Shown here: one piece after another, positions 1 to 8,225 of the stretch
Position numbering within the stretch: position 1 is the stretch's first letter
Layout: each line of letters opens with the position of its first letter
Source of the DNA: Bacillota bacterium
Lineage (GTDB): Bacteria > Bacillota > Clostridia > Tissierellales > MES13
Reading direction: 5' to 3'
DNA length: 43,296 nucleotides
Assembly (NCBI GenBank): GCA_009711785.1
Contig: VENA01000020.1
Coordinates: forward strand, 1 to 43,296
Notes under the pieces: model-generated
The model's database searches: none
Told to the model about the DNA's origin: nothing
The model's input: the letters and a program-made list of their open reading frames with translations, nothing else
Translations under genes and position numbers: made by a program

Positions 1-1
1 A

Positions 2-598
2 AAAACAGAAGAGAAAATATTAAATGCAGCTATTAAAATATTTACAGAAAAGGGATATTCAGCAGCCACGACCAGTGAAATAGCTAAGGAAGCTGGTATA
101 GCCGAGGGAACAATTTTTAGATATTTTCCAAAGAAAAAGGAAATTTTACATTCTGTTGTTTATAAGTTTTTAGATACCTTTGCAGAATCAATAGTATTTG
201 ATTCTTTATATGAAATTATTAATGAGAATCAGGATAAATCTATGAAAGAGTTATTAAAGATTATAGCATTAGATAGAATAAAGTTATTTAAGTCCCACTT
301 TCCCTATGCTCATATAATGTTTAATGAAATGCAATATCATGAGGATATTAGAAAGCTTTTTCTAGATAAGATTATGGCAAATGTATTTGATATAGCAAAA
401 CTAATATTTAAGGAAGGTCAAAAGCGGGGAGAGTTTAAAGATATAGATCCAATAATAGGGGTTAGATCTTTTATGGGAATGTTAGGATTTATGTTTATGC
501 AACGGAGATTTATGCCTGAATATAATGTGTATAATTCATTAGAAGAAGAGATTGAGGCACTAATAGATTTATATTTTGATGGAATCAGTAAGAAATAA
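2..598 (+). CDS. TetR/AcrR family transcriptional regulator (5' end outside window)
   Basis: The reading frame is open from base 2, so the start lies just outside the window; 198 residues are visible. The N-terminal part is a TetR helix-turn-helix: an AAIKIFTEKGYSAATTSEIA stretch followed by EAGIAEGTIFRYFPKKKE, the recognition helix and its usual Y/F-F-x-x-K-K-E ending. The remainder is a helical ligand-binding region with no recognisable specificity. It ends 21 bases before an HlyD-type lipoprotein, ABC ATPase and ABC-2 permease, so it probably regulates this efflux operon in response to the exported drug; that role is inferred from position. Its own promoter is not in view. Confidence 0.93.
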   Translation, partial: KTEEKILNAAIKIFTEKGYSAATTSEIAKEAGIAEGTIFRYFPKKKEILHSVVYKFLDTFAESIVFDSLYEIINENQDKSMKELLKIIALDRIKLFKSHFPYAHIMFNEMQYHEDIRKLFLDKIMANVFDIAKLIFKEGQKRGEFKDIDPIIGVRSFMGMLGFMFMQRRFMPEYNVYNSLEEEIEALIDLYFDGISKK

Positions 599-619
599 AT
601 AGGATATAGGAGGAAGATT

Positions 620-1627
620 ATGAGAGTAAAGGGTATTATTATTTTACTAATAACTACACTTTTAATGATGGGATGTGAAGTAAATAATAAGGATGAATTA
701 GATATTTACACAGGAACCATAGAGGCAGATACCATAAATGTTAGTTTAGAAACTTCTGGAAGTATAAAAAACATATCAGTTAATGAAGGAGAAAGTATAA
801 AAGTAGGAAAAACTTTAGCTACAATAGATACAACTAATTTAGAGATTCAACTAAAAAAAGCAAAAGCTGGGTTACAGCAAGCAAAAGCAAAATTTGAAGA
901 AATAATAAAAGGTGCTAGGGATGAAGAATTAAGAAAGGCAAAGGCTAAGGTTGCTCAATTAAAGGCATTAAAAAATGGAGCTAAAAAAACCTATGATTAT
1001 AGGTTGAAACAACTTGAAGATGTTAAATCCCTTTATAATAATGAAAGTGTTTCTGAAAAAAAGGTAAATGATAGTAAGGCTTTAGTAGATAATGCATTAG
1101 CTAAATTAAATAGTGTTAAAAAACAATATGAAGGAGCAAAAGCAGAGCTTGATTTAATTATTAAAGGGGCGACAGATGAAAAAGTTAAAATAACAAAGGC
1201 TGATATAGATAAAGCAAAGGCTCAAATAGAGTTATTAGAATATCAAATTTCTAAGGGTACAATTAAAGCACCTATGAATGGTGTTATTGAAGTAATTAAT
1301 TATAATGTAGGAGAATTTGTTACTATGGGAAGGCCAATAATTTCAATGATTAATCCAGAAAATTTATGGGTTAAAGTTTATATACCGGAGAAAAAACTTC
1401 ATAAGATAAAATTAAATGAAAAAGTAAAATTATCATCCGATGCATTGGATAAAAAGATAGAAGGAAAGGTTGTTTATATAGCAACTGAGGCAGAATTTAC
1501 TCCTAAAAATGTTGAGTCAAAGGAAAGTAAGGAAGAGATGGTTTTTGAAGTTAAAATAAAACTTATTGATTCAAAAGATCTTAAACCAGGAATGCTTTTA
1601 GATGTAGATTTAGAAGGTGAGTTATAA
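620..1627 (+). CDS. HlyD-family membrane fusion lipoprotein of an ABC efflux system
   Basis: 335 residues, with the ATG behind an AGGAGG site. The N-terminus is a short hydrophobic segment ending in LLMMGC, a lipobox that would make Cys19 the lipidated residue, so the protein is anchored outside the membrane. Residues about 40-70 form the first half of a biotinyl-lipoyl barrel (SGSIKNISVNEGESIKVG), about 75-205 are Lys/Ala/Glu-rich coiled coil, and about 215-335 complete the lipoyl and beta-barrel domains (GTIKAPMNGVIEVINYNVGE). This is the HlyD/YhiI adaptor layout. Its TAA stop overlaps the next ATG by one base (TAATG), indicating translational coupling to the ATPase. It should link the ABC-2 permease to extracellular release; the substrate is unknown. 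Confidence 0.92.
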   Translation: MRVKGIIILLITTLLMMGCEVNNKDELDIYTGTIEADTINVSLETSGSIKNISVNEGESIKVGKTLATIDTTNLEIQLKKAKAGLQQAKAKFEEIIKGARDEELRKAKAKVAQLKALKNGAKKTYDYRLKQLEDVKSLYNNESVSEKKVNDSKALVDNALAKLNSVKKQYEGAKAELDLIIKGATDEKVKITKADIDKAKAQIELLEYQISKGTIKAPMNGVIEVINYNVGEFVTMGRPIISMINPENLWVKVYIPEKKLHKIKLNEKVKLSSDALDKKIEGKVVYIATEAEFTPKNVESKESKEEMVFEVKIKLIDSKDLKPGMLLDVDLEGEL

Positions 1628-2421
1628 TGGGTGAAAATGCTATAGTAACTAATAATTTAACTAAAAGATTTAATAATTTTACAGCAGTAAATTCTATTAA
1701 TCTTAAAATAAAGAAAGGAAAAATTTATGGTTTACTTGGACCTAATGGTGCAGGAAAGTCAACTACTATTAGAATGTTATGTGGAGTGTTAACACCATCA
1801 GATGGTAAGGGAGAAGTTTTAGGTTATGATATCTATACTCAAGCAGAATTAATAAGACAAAATATAGGATATATGTCTCAACGTTTTAGCTTATATGAGG
1901 ACCTTACAGTTAAAGAAAATTTAGATTTTTATTCAAGTATTTATACACTACCTAAAAAAATTAGAAAAGAAAGAATGGTAGAACTTATTAAAATGGCAGG
2001 ACTTGAAGGTAAGGAAAAAAGGTTAGCAGGTAAGCTTTCTGGAGGATGGAAGCAAAGATTAGCCCTAGGGTGTGCACTGATGCATAAGCCTAAATTACTT
2101 ATTTTAGATGAACCAACAGCAGGAGTGGACCCTGTATCTAGAAGGGTTTTTTGGCAACTAATATATGGGCTTTCTAAACAGGGGATTACTATTCTTGTAA
2201 CTACCCATTATATGGATGAGGCTGAAAGCTGTGATGAGATAGCTTTTATTTTTGGAGGTAAAATTTTAACCCAGGGAACACCAAATAAGTTAATAAAACA
2301 AAAGAAAGGTAAAAACTTAGAGGATGTATTTATAAGTTATGTAGAAGAACAAACCGGTGAAAGGGTTCAAGCATCCTTTAATACTATGCGTTTTATACAT
2401 GATAAGAGAATGGGTGATTAG
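1627..2421 (+). CDS. ABC transporter ATP-binding protein (drug efflux type)
   Basis: 264 residues with one complete nucleotide-binding domain: Walker A GPNGAGKST at residues 38-46, Q-loop in YMSQRFSLYEDLTVKENL, signature LSGGWKQR near residue 137, Walker B LLILDEPTAGVD, and switch His in TTHYMDEAE. The GGWKQRLAL form of the signature is typical of the YbhF/YhiH and ABC-2 drug-export ATPases; the E. coli relatives often carry two such domains, here there is one. The start overlaps the preceding stop and the next gene follows after two bases. It should energise the ABC-2 permease downstream. Confidence 0.95.
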   Translation: MGENAIVTNNLTKRFNNFTAVNSINLKIKKGKIYGLLGPNGAGKSTTIRMLCGVLTPSDGKGEVLGYDIYTQAELIRQNIGYMSQRFSLYEDLTVKENLDFYSSIYTLPKKIRKERMVELIKMAGLEGKEKRLAGKLSGGWKQRLALGCALMHKPKLLILDEPTAGVDPVSRRVFWQLIYGLSKQGITILVTTHYMDEAESCDEIAFIFGGKILTQGTPNKLIKQKKGKNLEDVFISYVEEQTGERVQASFNTMRFIHDKRMGD

Positions 2422-2423
2422 AA

Positions 2424-3539
2424 ATGAATATTCAAAGATTATTAACTATTATGAAAAAAGAATTTATCCATATAAAAAGAGATAAAGCTAGTTTAGGTAT
2501 TGCTATTATGATGCCAATTATATTTATTTTGATATTTGGATATGCAGTAAATACCGATGTAGAAAATATTAAGGTAGGTATATTAGATGGTGATAAAACA
2601 AAAGAAAGTAGAGAACTTATAAAAAAGTTTGCAAATTCTAATTATTTTATTCCCTATAGATATGTTAATAGCATTAATGAAATAGAAAGATTAATTGATA
2701 AGGGGAAAGTAAAAACTGGTCTAGTAATTCCTGCAGGAATGTCTAAGGCATTAAATAGAAAAGAAGAACCACAAATACAACTTATTATTGATGGGACTGA
2801 TCCTACTATAGCAAGAACAGCGCTACAAAGTGGAGTTTTAGTTGGAAAAATGTATGGTCTTGAAAACCAACAAGGGATAAACAAAACTAATTTAAAGGGA
2901 ATAGATTTAAGAACTAGGGTATGGTACAATCCTAATTTAGAAAGTACTAAATTTACCATTCCAGGCTTAATTGGTTTAATAATGCAAAATGTAACAGTTA
3001 TGCTTACAGCCTTTGCTTTAGTTAGAGAAAGGGAAAGAGGAACAATAGAACAACTTATTGTAACACCTATTAAGTCTACAGAACTTATACTTGGTAAGAT
3101 GATACCCTATATTTTAATAGGGTCCTTAGGTTTTTTAGTCTCCCTATATTTTGGAACATACTGGTTTAATGTCTCAATTAAGGGAAGTATAAGTTTATTA
3201 TTATTATTTGGGTTTGGTTTTGTTATTTGTGCTTTAGCAATGGGGATGCTTATATCAACTGTTGCTAAAAATCAGTTACAAGCAATGCAAATGACAATCC
3301 TTATAATTTTACCAAGTGTATTATTATCTGGATTTATTTTTCCTAGGGAATCAATGCCTAATATTATCCAGGGAATAGGTTATTTTATTCCATTAACTTA
3401 TTTTTTAAATATACTTAGAGGTATAATTTTAAAGGGAATAGGAGTAAATTATCTATGGAAGGATATTTTATTTTTAATAATTATAGGTACTTTTTTACTA
3501 GGAATTGCATCAGTAAGGTTTAATAAAAAGTTAGACTAG
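2424..3539 (+). CDS. ABC-2 type transporter permease
   Basis: 371 residues. One transmembrane helix near residues 22-42 is followed by a long extracytoplasmic domain (about 45-180), then five hydrophobic helices in the C-terminal half including the ABC-2 hallmark RERERGTIEQLIVTPIKSTE and a terminal ILRGIILKGIGVNYLW segment. This is the YhhJ/YbhS/YbhR architecture. The gene starts two bases after the ATPase stop and closes the TetR-HlyD-ATPase-permease operon, followed by a strong hairpin. Multidrug or toxic-compound export is the likely role by family; substrate not deducible. Confidence 0.94.
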   Translation: MNIQRLLTIMKKEFIHIKRDKASLGIAIMMPIIFILIFGYAVNTDVENIKVGILDGDKTKESRELIKKFANSNYFIPYRYVNSINEIERLIDKGKVKTGLVIPAGMSKALNRKEEPQIQLIIDGTDPTIARTALQSGVLVGKMYGLENQQGINKTNLKGIDLRTRVWYNPNLESTKFTIPGLIGLIMQNVTVMLTAFALVRERERGTIEQLIVTPIKSTELILGKMIPYILIGSLGFLVSLYFGTYWFNVSIKGSISLLLLFGFGFVICALAMGMLISTVAKNQLQAMQMTILIILPSVLLSGFIFPRESMPNIIQGIGYFIPLTYFLNILRGIILKGIGVNYLWKDILFLIIIGTFLLGIASVRFNKKLD

Positions 3540-3556
3540 TTATTTAAGTTTATAGT

Positions 3557-3604
3557 AAAAAGGTTAGAAATATGAGTAAAATAAATTCATATTTCTAACC
3601 TTTT
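3557..3604. terminator. Bidirectional hairpin terminator after the efflux operon
   Basis: A perfect 18-base inverted repeat (left arm 3557-3574, right arm 3587-3604) with a 12-base loop. The left arm begins AAAA and the right arm ends TTTT, so it can stop transcription from the efflux operon and from the opposite strand. Confidence 0.85.
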
Positions 3605-3621
3605 AAGTATTGTTATATTTT

Positions 3622-4176
3622 TTAGTTACCGGTGATATTCAGGCCATAGGAGCATATCCATGGAAATATGGCTGAATAAAAATTAATTCTTTCTTTAGAA
3701 ATATCTTTGATATTAAAAAACTTCATATTAATTTTTTTAGATCCATAAAGGCTTAATAAAAAGTTTTTTAATATACCTTCTTCTATTAAAGTAGTATTTT
3801 CTGCTTTAAAACGATCGTCTGTTATGAAATATCCATCGCATATATCATTAGATACAGAGTTAGAATGGAGACTAAATTTAGTATTTGCTACTTGTTTATT
3901 TAGCTTATCCTTAGATAAATTTGTTTTTGAGATTAAAGAATATCCTTTAAATAGGTTTCTACGTAAAAGAATCGGTGTAATAATTATATTGTCTTTAAAA
4001 TTCTTTTTTATAGTTTTTTTGTTAAGTTGATCTTCTGATTGATTTAAAATATTATTAAGAGATGCACATTCTAATAAATCCTTTTCTAAATTTCTTAAGG
4101 AGAACTCAATGGAATAGAAGATTTCTTTAAAGATTAATTTGTAATTGCATAAATATATGTAAGTTATGTTAATCAT
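3622..4176 (-). pseudogene. Truncated remnant of a PmbA/TldE-type metalloprotease gene
   Basis: The minus-strand frame (184 codons) contains a roughly 110-residue stretch that follows the C-terminal domain of PmbA/TldE proteins: IIITPILLRRNLFKGYSL resembles the segment leading into the domain, then the NLSKDKLNKQVA block, then ITDDRFKAENTTLIEEGILK followed by NFLLSLYGSKK, which corresponds to the conserved DdEGvpt-rr-tvlIenGvLk-fLldlytAkk region. Full-length PmbA is about 440-450 residues; the N-terminal domain and the last ~130 residues are absent. No Shine-Dalgarno site precedes the ATG and both ends look unrelated to the family. TldD/PmbA proteins mature peptides such as microcins, but nothing suggests this fragment works. 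Confidence 0.5.
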
Positions 4177-4300
4177 ATACTGTTAAAGAAAGTTTATAAA
4201 TTTATGATAAGGATGAAATATGTAAGTTAACTGGAAATATTAAATAAAAAAATGTATACTAAAAGTACTGTATATAATTATTAATGATTAGGAGGATTTG

Positions 4301-4750
4301 ATGGAGGAAAAATACAAAGGATTAATAGATGAGTTAAAGGAAAATAATATTTCAGTTGATGAGGCAATAACTTATATAAAAGAAATGAAAAAGATACACA
4401 ATAGATTTCCAGATGTTAAATTTAGAACGATATCGCTACCTTATTTAGATGGACTTTCACCAACTTTAGAATCCACATCTATGAAAATCACAGAAGAGAA
4501 TGGAGAATTATCTAGGGCAATAGGAAAATTTAGAGGTATGAGTGGAGAAAGGGAAGGTATAAAACTTACTGATAAAGAGGCATATAATGAAGTAACTAAA
4601 GAATTACTTGACGTTGTACAAAGTGCATATACTATGATATTAGTATTAGAAAAGCAATATGGTATAGACGTAGAAAAATATCAAGAAAATCATATAGACA
4701 AGCTTATTGATAAAGGATATATTGAATATATAACTAAGAAAGCAAAATAA
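4301..4750 (+). CDS. MazG-like nucleotide pyrophosphohydrolase family protein
   Basis: 149 residues. The helical core holds the all-alpha NTP pyrophosphatase pattern: EENGE followed about 30 residues later by ELLD (KELLDVVQSAYTMILVLE), matching the EExxE...ExxD Mg-binding motif of MazG/dUTPase-like enzymes. These hydrolyse (d)NTPs, often non-canonical, to the monophosphate and pyrophosphate. The ATG at 4301 is preferred over an in-frame TTG three bases earlier because it gives proper spacing from GGAGG at 4291-4295. It stands alone, between the PmbA relic and the insertion-sequence scar. Substrate cannot be told. Confidence 0.8.
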   Translation: MEEKYKGLIDELKENNISVDEAITYIKEMKKIHNRFPDVKFRTISLPYLDGLSPTLESTSMKITEENGELSRAIGKFRGMSGEREGIKLTDKEAYNEVTKELLDVVQSAYTMILVLEKQYGIDVEKYQENHIDKLIDKGYIEYITKKAK

Positions 4751-4938
4751 AAAATATAAAGGTAAATATATATTTTTTATAGGAAGGACATTATTAGCTA
4801 TTGTATTATCAGGTTAGGATGCTACATTATTATATTGATTAGTAGATGAAGATGAGACGGAGCTTGTTTTTAGAAATATAATTCATTTAGTATAGAAGGC
4901 TTACCTTATGATTAGTAAAATTTTTAGACTAGATCTAA

Positions 4939-4971
4939 GAAGCCACCACTTTTAAAGTGGCGGAGGTTCAC
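4939..4971 (+). mobile_element. IS200/IS605-type terminal hairpin, probable relic
   Basis: GAAGCC, an imperfect palindrome CCACTT-TTAAAGTGG, then CGGAGGTTCAC: this is the layout of the right end (and 3' end of the TnpB guide RNA) of many IS200/IS605 elements, where a GAAGCC-hairpin-GGGAGGTTCAC string closes the element. No tnpA or tnpB reading frame lies next to it; the 190 bases upstream (4751-4938) contain only short frames interrupted by stops. It is read here as a scar left by a decayed element. The identification rests on motif resemblance alone. Confidence 0.5.
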
Positions 4972-4993
4972 TTATAAGTAGTTAAAATAGAAG

Positions 4994-5284
4994 GTGATTA
5001 AAATAGTAAGTTATATGATATATATAATAATTATTATAAACATAATATCTCTATTTACATATAAAAGAGATAAAGGATTAGCTATTAAAAATAAATTTAG
5101 GATATCAGAAAAAACGTTAGTATCAGTGAGTATTATAGCACCCTTTGGAGCTTTACTAGGTATGAAAAGGTATAGACATAAAACTAAAAAAATTAAATTT
5201 AAATTTGCTATTTTGTTAGGTTTTATAATTTATATAGGTATAATATATATTATATATACTGAAAACCTCCTTAATTACTTATAA
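4994..5284 (+). CDS. DUF1294 family small membrane protein
   Basis: 96 residues if begun at GTG 4994. The pattern NIISLFTYKRDKGLAIKNKF, RISEKTL, FGALLGMKRYRHKTKK-IKF is the DUF1294 signature (aspartate/lysine before a basic stretch, R-I-s-E-k-t-L, G-GallGm...rHKTrk.kF), with a hydrophobic helix at each end. Function unknown in the family. The start is uncertain: the SD-like AGAAGGTGAT overlaps the GTG, the next in-frame ATG is at 5015, and a non-standard start just after the SD cannot be excluded. The stop lies inside a terminator hairpin. Confidence 0.8.
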   Translation: MIKIVSYMIYIIIIINIISLFTYKRDKGLAIKNKFRISEKTLVSVSIIAPFGALLGMKRYRHKTKKIKFKFAILLGFIIYIGIIYIIYTENLLNYL

Positions 5285-5292
5285 GGAGGTTT
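5263..5292. terminator. Bidirectional hairpin terminator
   Basis: AAACCTCCTTA (5263-5273) pairs perfectly with TAAGGAGGTTT (5282-5292) across an 8-base loop. It overlaps the end of the DUF1294 gene and lies just past the end of the convergent minus-strand gene. Confidence 0.7.
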
Positions 5293-5297
5293 AATTA

Positions 5298-5660
5298 TTA
5301 TACAATATTTAATAATTTTTTCTTTGTTTTTAATAAATGGCTAACACTACTTCTTTGTTTTAAATCTAAATTATTAAAATTTTTATTAATCCATTTGATT
5401 TGTTTTTTTGTTACTTTTTTATTGTTTAAGCAAATGTAAGAACAATGATTACAAGATCCCATAGCAATAAAATGATCTAATTTTAAAATATTATCATTTG
5501 GAATACTAGTTTCGTTTTTTAAAGCTTTTCTTAATTTACTATCCTTAATTTTGTGTTTAAATAAAATTTTTTGTGCAAGTATCCTATGTTCTCCATATTT
5601 ACAAGGATAGAATACTCCTTTTGGGGATAACCATCCTGTTAACCCCTTCTTATCTTTCAT
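5298..5660 (-). CDS. Uncharacterised 120-residue protein
   Basis: Not assigned to a named family. Begins MKDKKGLTGWLSPKGVFYPC, followed by KYGEHRILAQK, an arrangement (G-W-L-s-p-x-G-x-f-y-x-C-x-y-x-E-H) that I have seen only in small clostridial proteins of unknown role. A second Cys group, GSCNHCSYIC, and basic Lys/Asn-rich flanks follow; Cys and His together could bind metal, but no standard zinc-finger spacing is clear. No signal peptide or membrane helix. A GGAGAATG-like site just upstream of the ATG supports translation. Single gene, convergent with DUF1294. Confidence 0.65.
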   Translation of the reverse strand: MKDKKGLTGWLSPKGVFYPCKYGEHRILAQKILFKHKIKDSKLRKALKNETSIPNDNILKLDHFIAMGSCNHCSYICLNNKKVTKKQIKWINKNFNNLDLKQRSSVSHLLKTKKKLLNIV

Positions 5661-5937
5661 CTTTCATTCTCCTTTGTCATTATTTTATTTTATATTGTTA
5701 CACAAATATTTTATAATATCAATAGTAAATTTATACTTTAATTATGATTTCGTGGATATTTAAATTAATAATAGAAATAACAGCTTAAAGGAAGGATTTA
5801 TTAACTAATAACTATAGATGAATATATATGTTTGCTGATAGATATTAGTATGTTTTAAAACTAATGGACTTAAAGATAAAAATAAAATAAAATTAAGGTA
5901 GAGATTTAAATAAACTTTAAAGAATTTGGGGGATAAT

Positions 5938-7035
5938 ATGTATAAAAAAATACAAATAAAAAAAGAAGAAATAGACCATTTAAAAAACTGTGATGAAAAC
6001 ATGAAAAAGCTTATAGATAAAGTAGGAGATATAGATAGAAGTTATATACCTAATCATTTTTTAGCTTTAGTAAATAGTATAGTATTTCAACAGCTAGCTT
6101 ATAATGCTGCTAATGCTATATGGAATAGACTTATAAGTATTTATGATAAAGTAACTCCAGAAAATGTATTGAATACAGATAATAAAGTACTTAGGGAATG
6201 TGGTTTATCTAGGACTAAAATTAGCTATATAAAAAATATTTCCCAAGCAATTATTGATGATAAGATTAATTTAGAAAAAATTAATAATTTAAGGAATGAA
6301 GAAATAATTAATAACTTAACTAAAATTAAAGGTATAGGAATTTGGACTGCTGAAATGTTTTTAATTTTTTCTTTAAATAGGAGAAATGTTTTAAGCTACA
6401 AAGATTTAGGGATTAAAAAAGGGATAAAATGGCTATATGATATGAAAAAGGAGCCTACTGAAAAACAGTTTGGTAAAATAAAAGAAAAATTTTCTCCATA
6501 TAATACATTAGCATCCTTTTATTTATGGGAAATAACCTTAAAAAATTTACATACATTTGATGATATTGATAGTATAAATAATAATGTTACATATCTAAAA
6601 TCACCAATAGGACTTATAGAAATACAATCTGATAAAGGAAAAATAGTTAGATTAGATTTTGTTAGAAAAAAAAGACATAAAGAAAAACCTGATTTTATTT
6701 TAGAAAAGGCTAAAAATCAGTTAGTACAATATTTTGAAGGTTTAAGAAGGGATTTCACTTTACCACTAGAGATTAAAGGAACAAATTTTCAAACTAAAGT
6801 ATGGAATGAACTTAAAAATATCCCCTATGGAGAAACTTATTCTTATAAAGATGTAGCAGTTAATATAGAAAATAAAAATGCTTGTAGGGCTGTTGGAAAT
6901 GCTAATAATAAAAATAAAATACCTATAATAATTCCTTGTCATAGAGTAATAGGAGCTAACGGAAAATTAGTTGGTTATGGTGGTGAATTATGGCGTAAGG
7001 AATGGTTATTAAATCATGAAAATAATAAGGGGTAA
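5938..7035 (+). CDS. Fusion of AlkA-type DNA glycosylase and O6-alkylguanine-DNA methyltransferase
   Basis: 365 residues with two alkylation-repair enzymes in one chain. Residues ~1-205: HhH-GPD glycosylase, with the hairpin LTKIKGIGIWTAEMF (about 127-141) and the catalytic Asp in SYKDLGIKKGI; AlkA enzymes excise 3-methyladenine and related bases. Residues ~215-365: MGMT/Ogt domain with IIPCHRVIGANGKLVGYGG, Cys334 being the alkyl acceptor, and the RAVGNANNKN DNA-binding region. All catalytic residues are present. The ATG at 5938 is chosen over an in-frame TTG at 5926 because GGGGG (5928-5932) sits at SD distance. The long leader (5661-5937) shows no recognised element. Monocistronic, ending in a terminator. 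Confidence 0.9.
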   Translation: MYKKIQIKKEEIDHLKNCDENMKKLIDKVGDIDRSYIPNHFLALVNSIVFQQLAYNAANAIWNRLISIYDKVTPENVLNTDNKVLRECGLSRTKISYIKNISQAIIDDKINLEKINNLRNEEIINNLTKIKGIGIWTAEMFLIFSLNRRNVLSYKDLGIKKGIKWLYDMKKEPTEKQFGKIKEKFSPYNTLASFYLWEITLKNLHTFDDIDSINNNVTYLKSPIGLIEIQSDKGKIVRLDFVRKKRHKEKPDFILEKAKNQLVQYFEGLRRDFTLPLEIKGTNFQTKVWNELKNIPYGETYSYKDVAVNIENKNACRAVGNANNKNKIPIIIPCHRVIGANGKLVGYGGELWRKEWLLNHENNKG

Positions 7036-7058
7036 TCTAATTTAGATTACCCCTTATT
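7024..7058. terminator. Bidirectional terminator between convergent genes
   Basis: A nearly uninterrupted 17-base palindrome, AATAAGGGGTAATCTAA (7024-7040) against 7042-7058. It contains the stop of the plus-strand repair gene and the stop of the minus-strand serine hydrolase, so it serves both. Confidence 0.8.
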
Positions 7059-8070
7059 TATATATTCCAATCACATGACCTATTTGTTTTAAAAGTTTTT
7101 TAGGAATACCTAATTCATTTGTTAAAAGGATTACGGTAGTATTTTCTGAAGGAATTCTAGCTATGTAGCTATTAGATATATTTGATGTTTTACTACCACC
7201 ATGCCAAATGATTTTTTTATCCTCAAAATTTTTATGAATATACCAACCACAACCATAAAATCTTAAGAATGGTTTAAATAAAATATCTCGATATTCTTTA
7301 GATAAAAGTTTATTAGTATATAGGGATTGTTCCCATATGTATAAATCTTCAACAGTAGAGTAAATACCTCCAGCGGAATAATAATTAATCATTAAATTAA
7401 GGGTATTTTTTTCAAATTCTTTACTGCTATTTTCAATAGAAGTATAATAACCTGTATTTTCTAATCCTAGGGGTTTACAAATTCTTACCTTTAGGCACTC
7501 ACTATATGTTTTATTTGTAACTTTTTCAATAATAATTCCTAATAAATAATAATTTGAATTAACATATTTAAAACTTGTTCCTGGTTTAAATAAAAGGTCT
7601 TCAGTTATAAAGGAATTTATAATTTCTTTCTTTGAATAAACTTTCGATTCAAAATTTAACTTTCTTGAAATAGGAGATAATCCTGAGGTTTGGGTAAGTA
7701 AATTATATATTGTTATATCTTTTCCTTTATTTTTAAATTCATTAGGCAAAACTTCTGGAATTATATCAATTACTTTATCATCTAATCTTAGTTTATTTTC
7801 CTCTACAAGTTGAAGTATTAGCATTGATGTAAATTGCTTACTTACTGAATATATAGGATATTTTTCATTTTCTTTATTAAAATCACCTTTATACAATAAT
7901 TTATTATTTTTATAAACTAAAATATCTCCATAGAAATTTCCTTCTTTGTGATACTTATTAATAATATAATCGATTTGTGATTTAGAGTCAGTACCAGTGA
8001 CATTTTCTTTTTTACAACTTATAGTTATAAAGGTGATAATAATTAGAAATATAATAAAAGTTTTTTTCAT
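7054..8070 (-). CDS. Lipoprotein serine hydrolase, beta-lactamase family (PF00144 type)
   Basis: 338 residues. A hydrophobic N-terminus ends in ITISC, a lipobox with Cys19 as the lipid attachment site, so the enzyme is exported and anchored. Class C/peptidase S12 motifs: SVSK (Ser75-Lys78) as the SxxK nucleophile, YVN in KYVNSNYYLLG as the Y-x-N motif, and WHGGS as the third (H/K-x-G) motif. Such proteins include D-aminopeptidases, esterases and penicillin-binding relatives; true beta-lactamase activity is not implied. It is a paralogue of the cytoplasmic protein at 9535. RBS GAGGTG precedes the ATG. Divergent from the GNAT gene. Confidence 0.88.
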   Translation of the reverse strand: MKKTFIIFLIIITFITISCKKENVTGTDSKSQIDYIINKYHKEGNFYGDILVYKNNKLLYKGDFNKENEKYPIYSVSKQFTSMLILQLVEENKLRLDDKVIDIIPEVLPNEFKNKGKDITIYNLLTQTSGLSPISRKLNFESKVYSKKEIINSFITEDLLFKPGTSFKYVNSNYYLLGIIIEKVTNKTYSECLKVRICKPLGLENTGYYTSIENSSKEFEKNTLNLMINYYSAGGIYSTVEDLYIWEQSLYTNKLLSKEYRDILFKPFLRFYGCGWYIHKNFEDKKIIWHGGSKTSNISNSYIARIPSENTTVILLTNELGIPKKLLKQIGHVIGIYK

Positions 8071-8225
8071 AAAAACACCTCATTTCTAAATAGAGTTAAA
8101 AGTAGTAATCATTGTTAAATTATGTTTATTATATCATTCCATATGTAAAAATTAAATTATATAAATGAAGGAATTTATTATAAAGAGAGGAAATAATTAA
8201 GTATAAGATTATTGGAGGGAAGAAA

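Noticed and set aside
2654..2959. 101-codon minus-strand frame inside the ABC-2 permease
   Set aside because: Shadow of a clearly coding plus-strand gene; no SD and no domain.
4770..4900. Frame reading I-G-R-T-L-L-A-I-V-L-S-G with in-frame stops, possible decayed gene
   Set aside because: Too short and interrupted for any family match; kept only as background to the insertion-sequence scar.
5805..6002. 65-codon hydrophobic minus-strand frame before and into the AlkA-Ogt gene
   Set aside because: Begins inside a well-supported gene, has no SD, and its hydrophobicity follows from AT-rich sequence.
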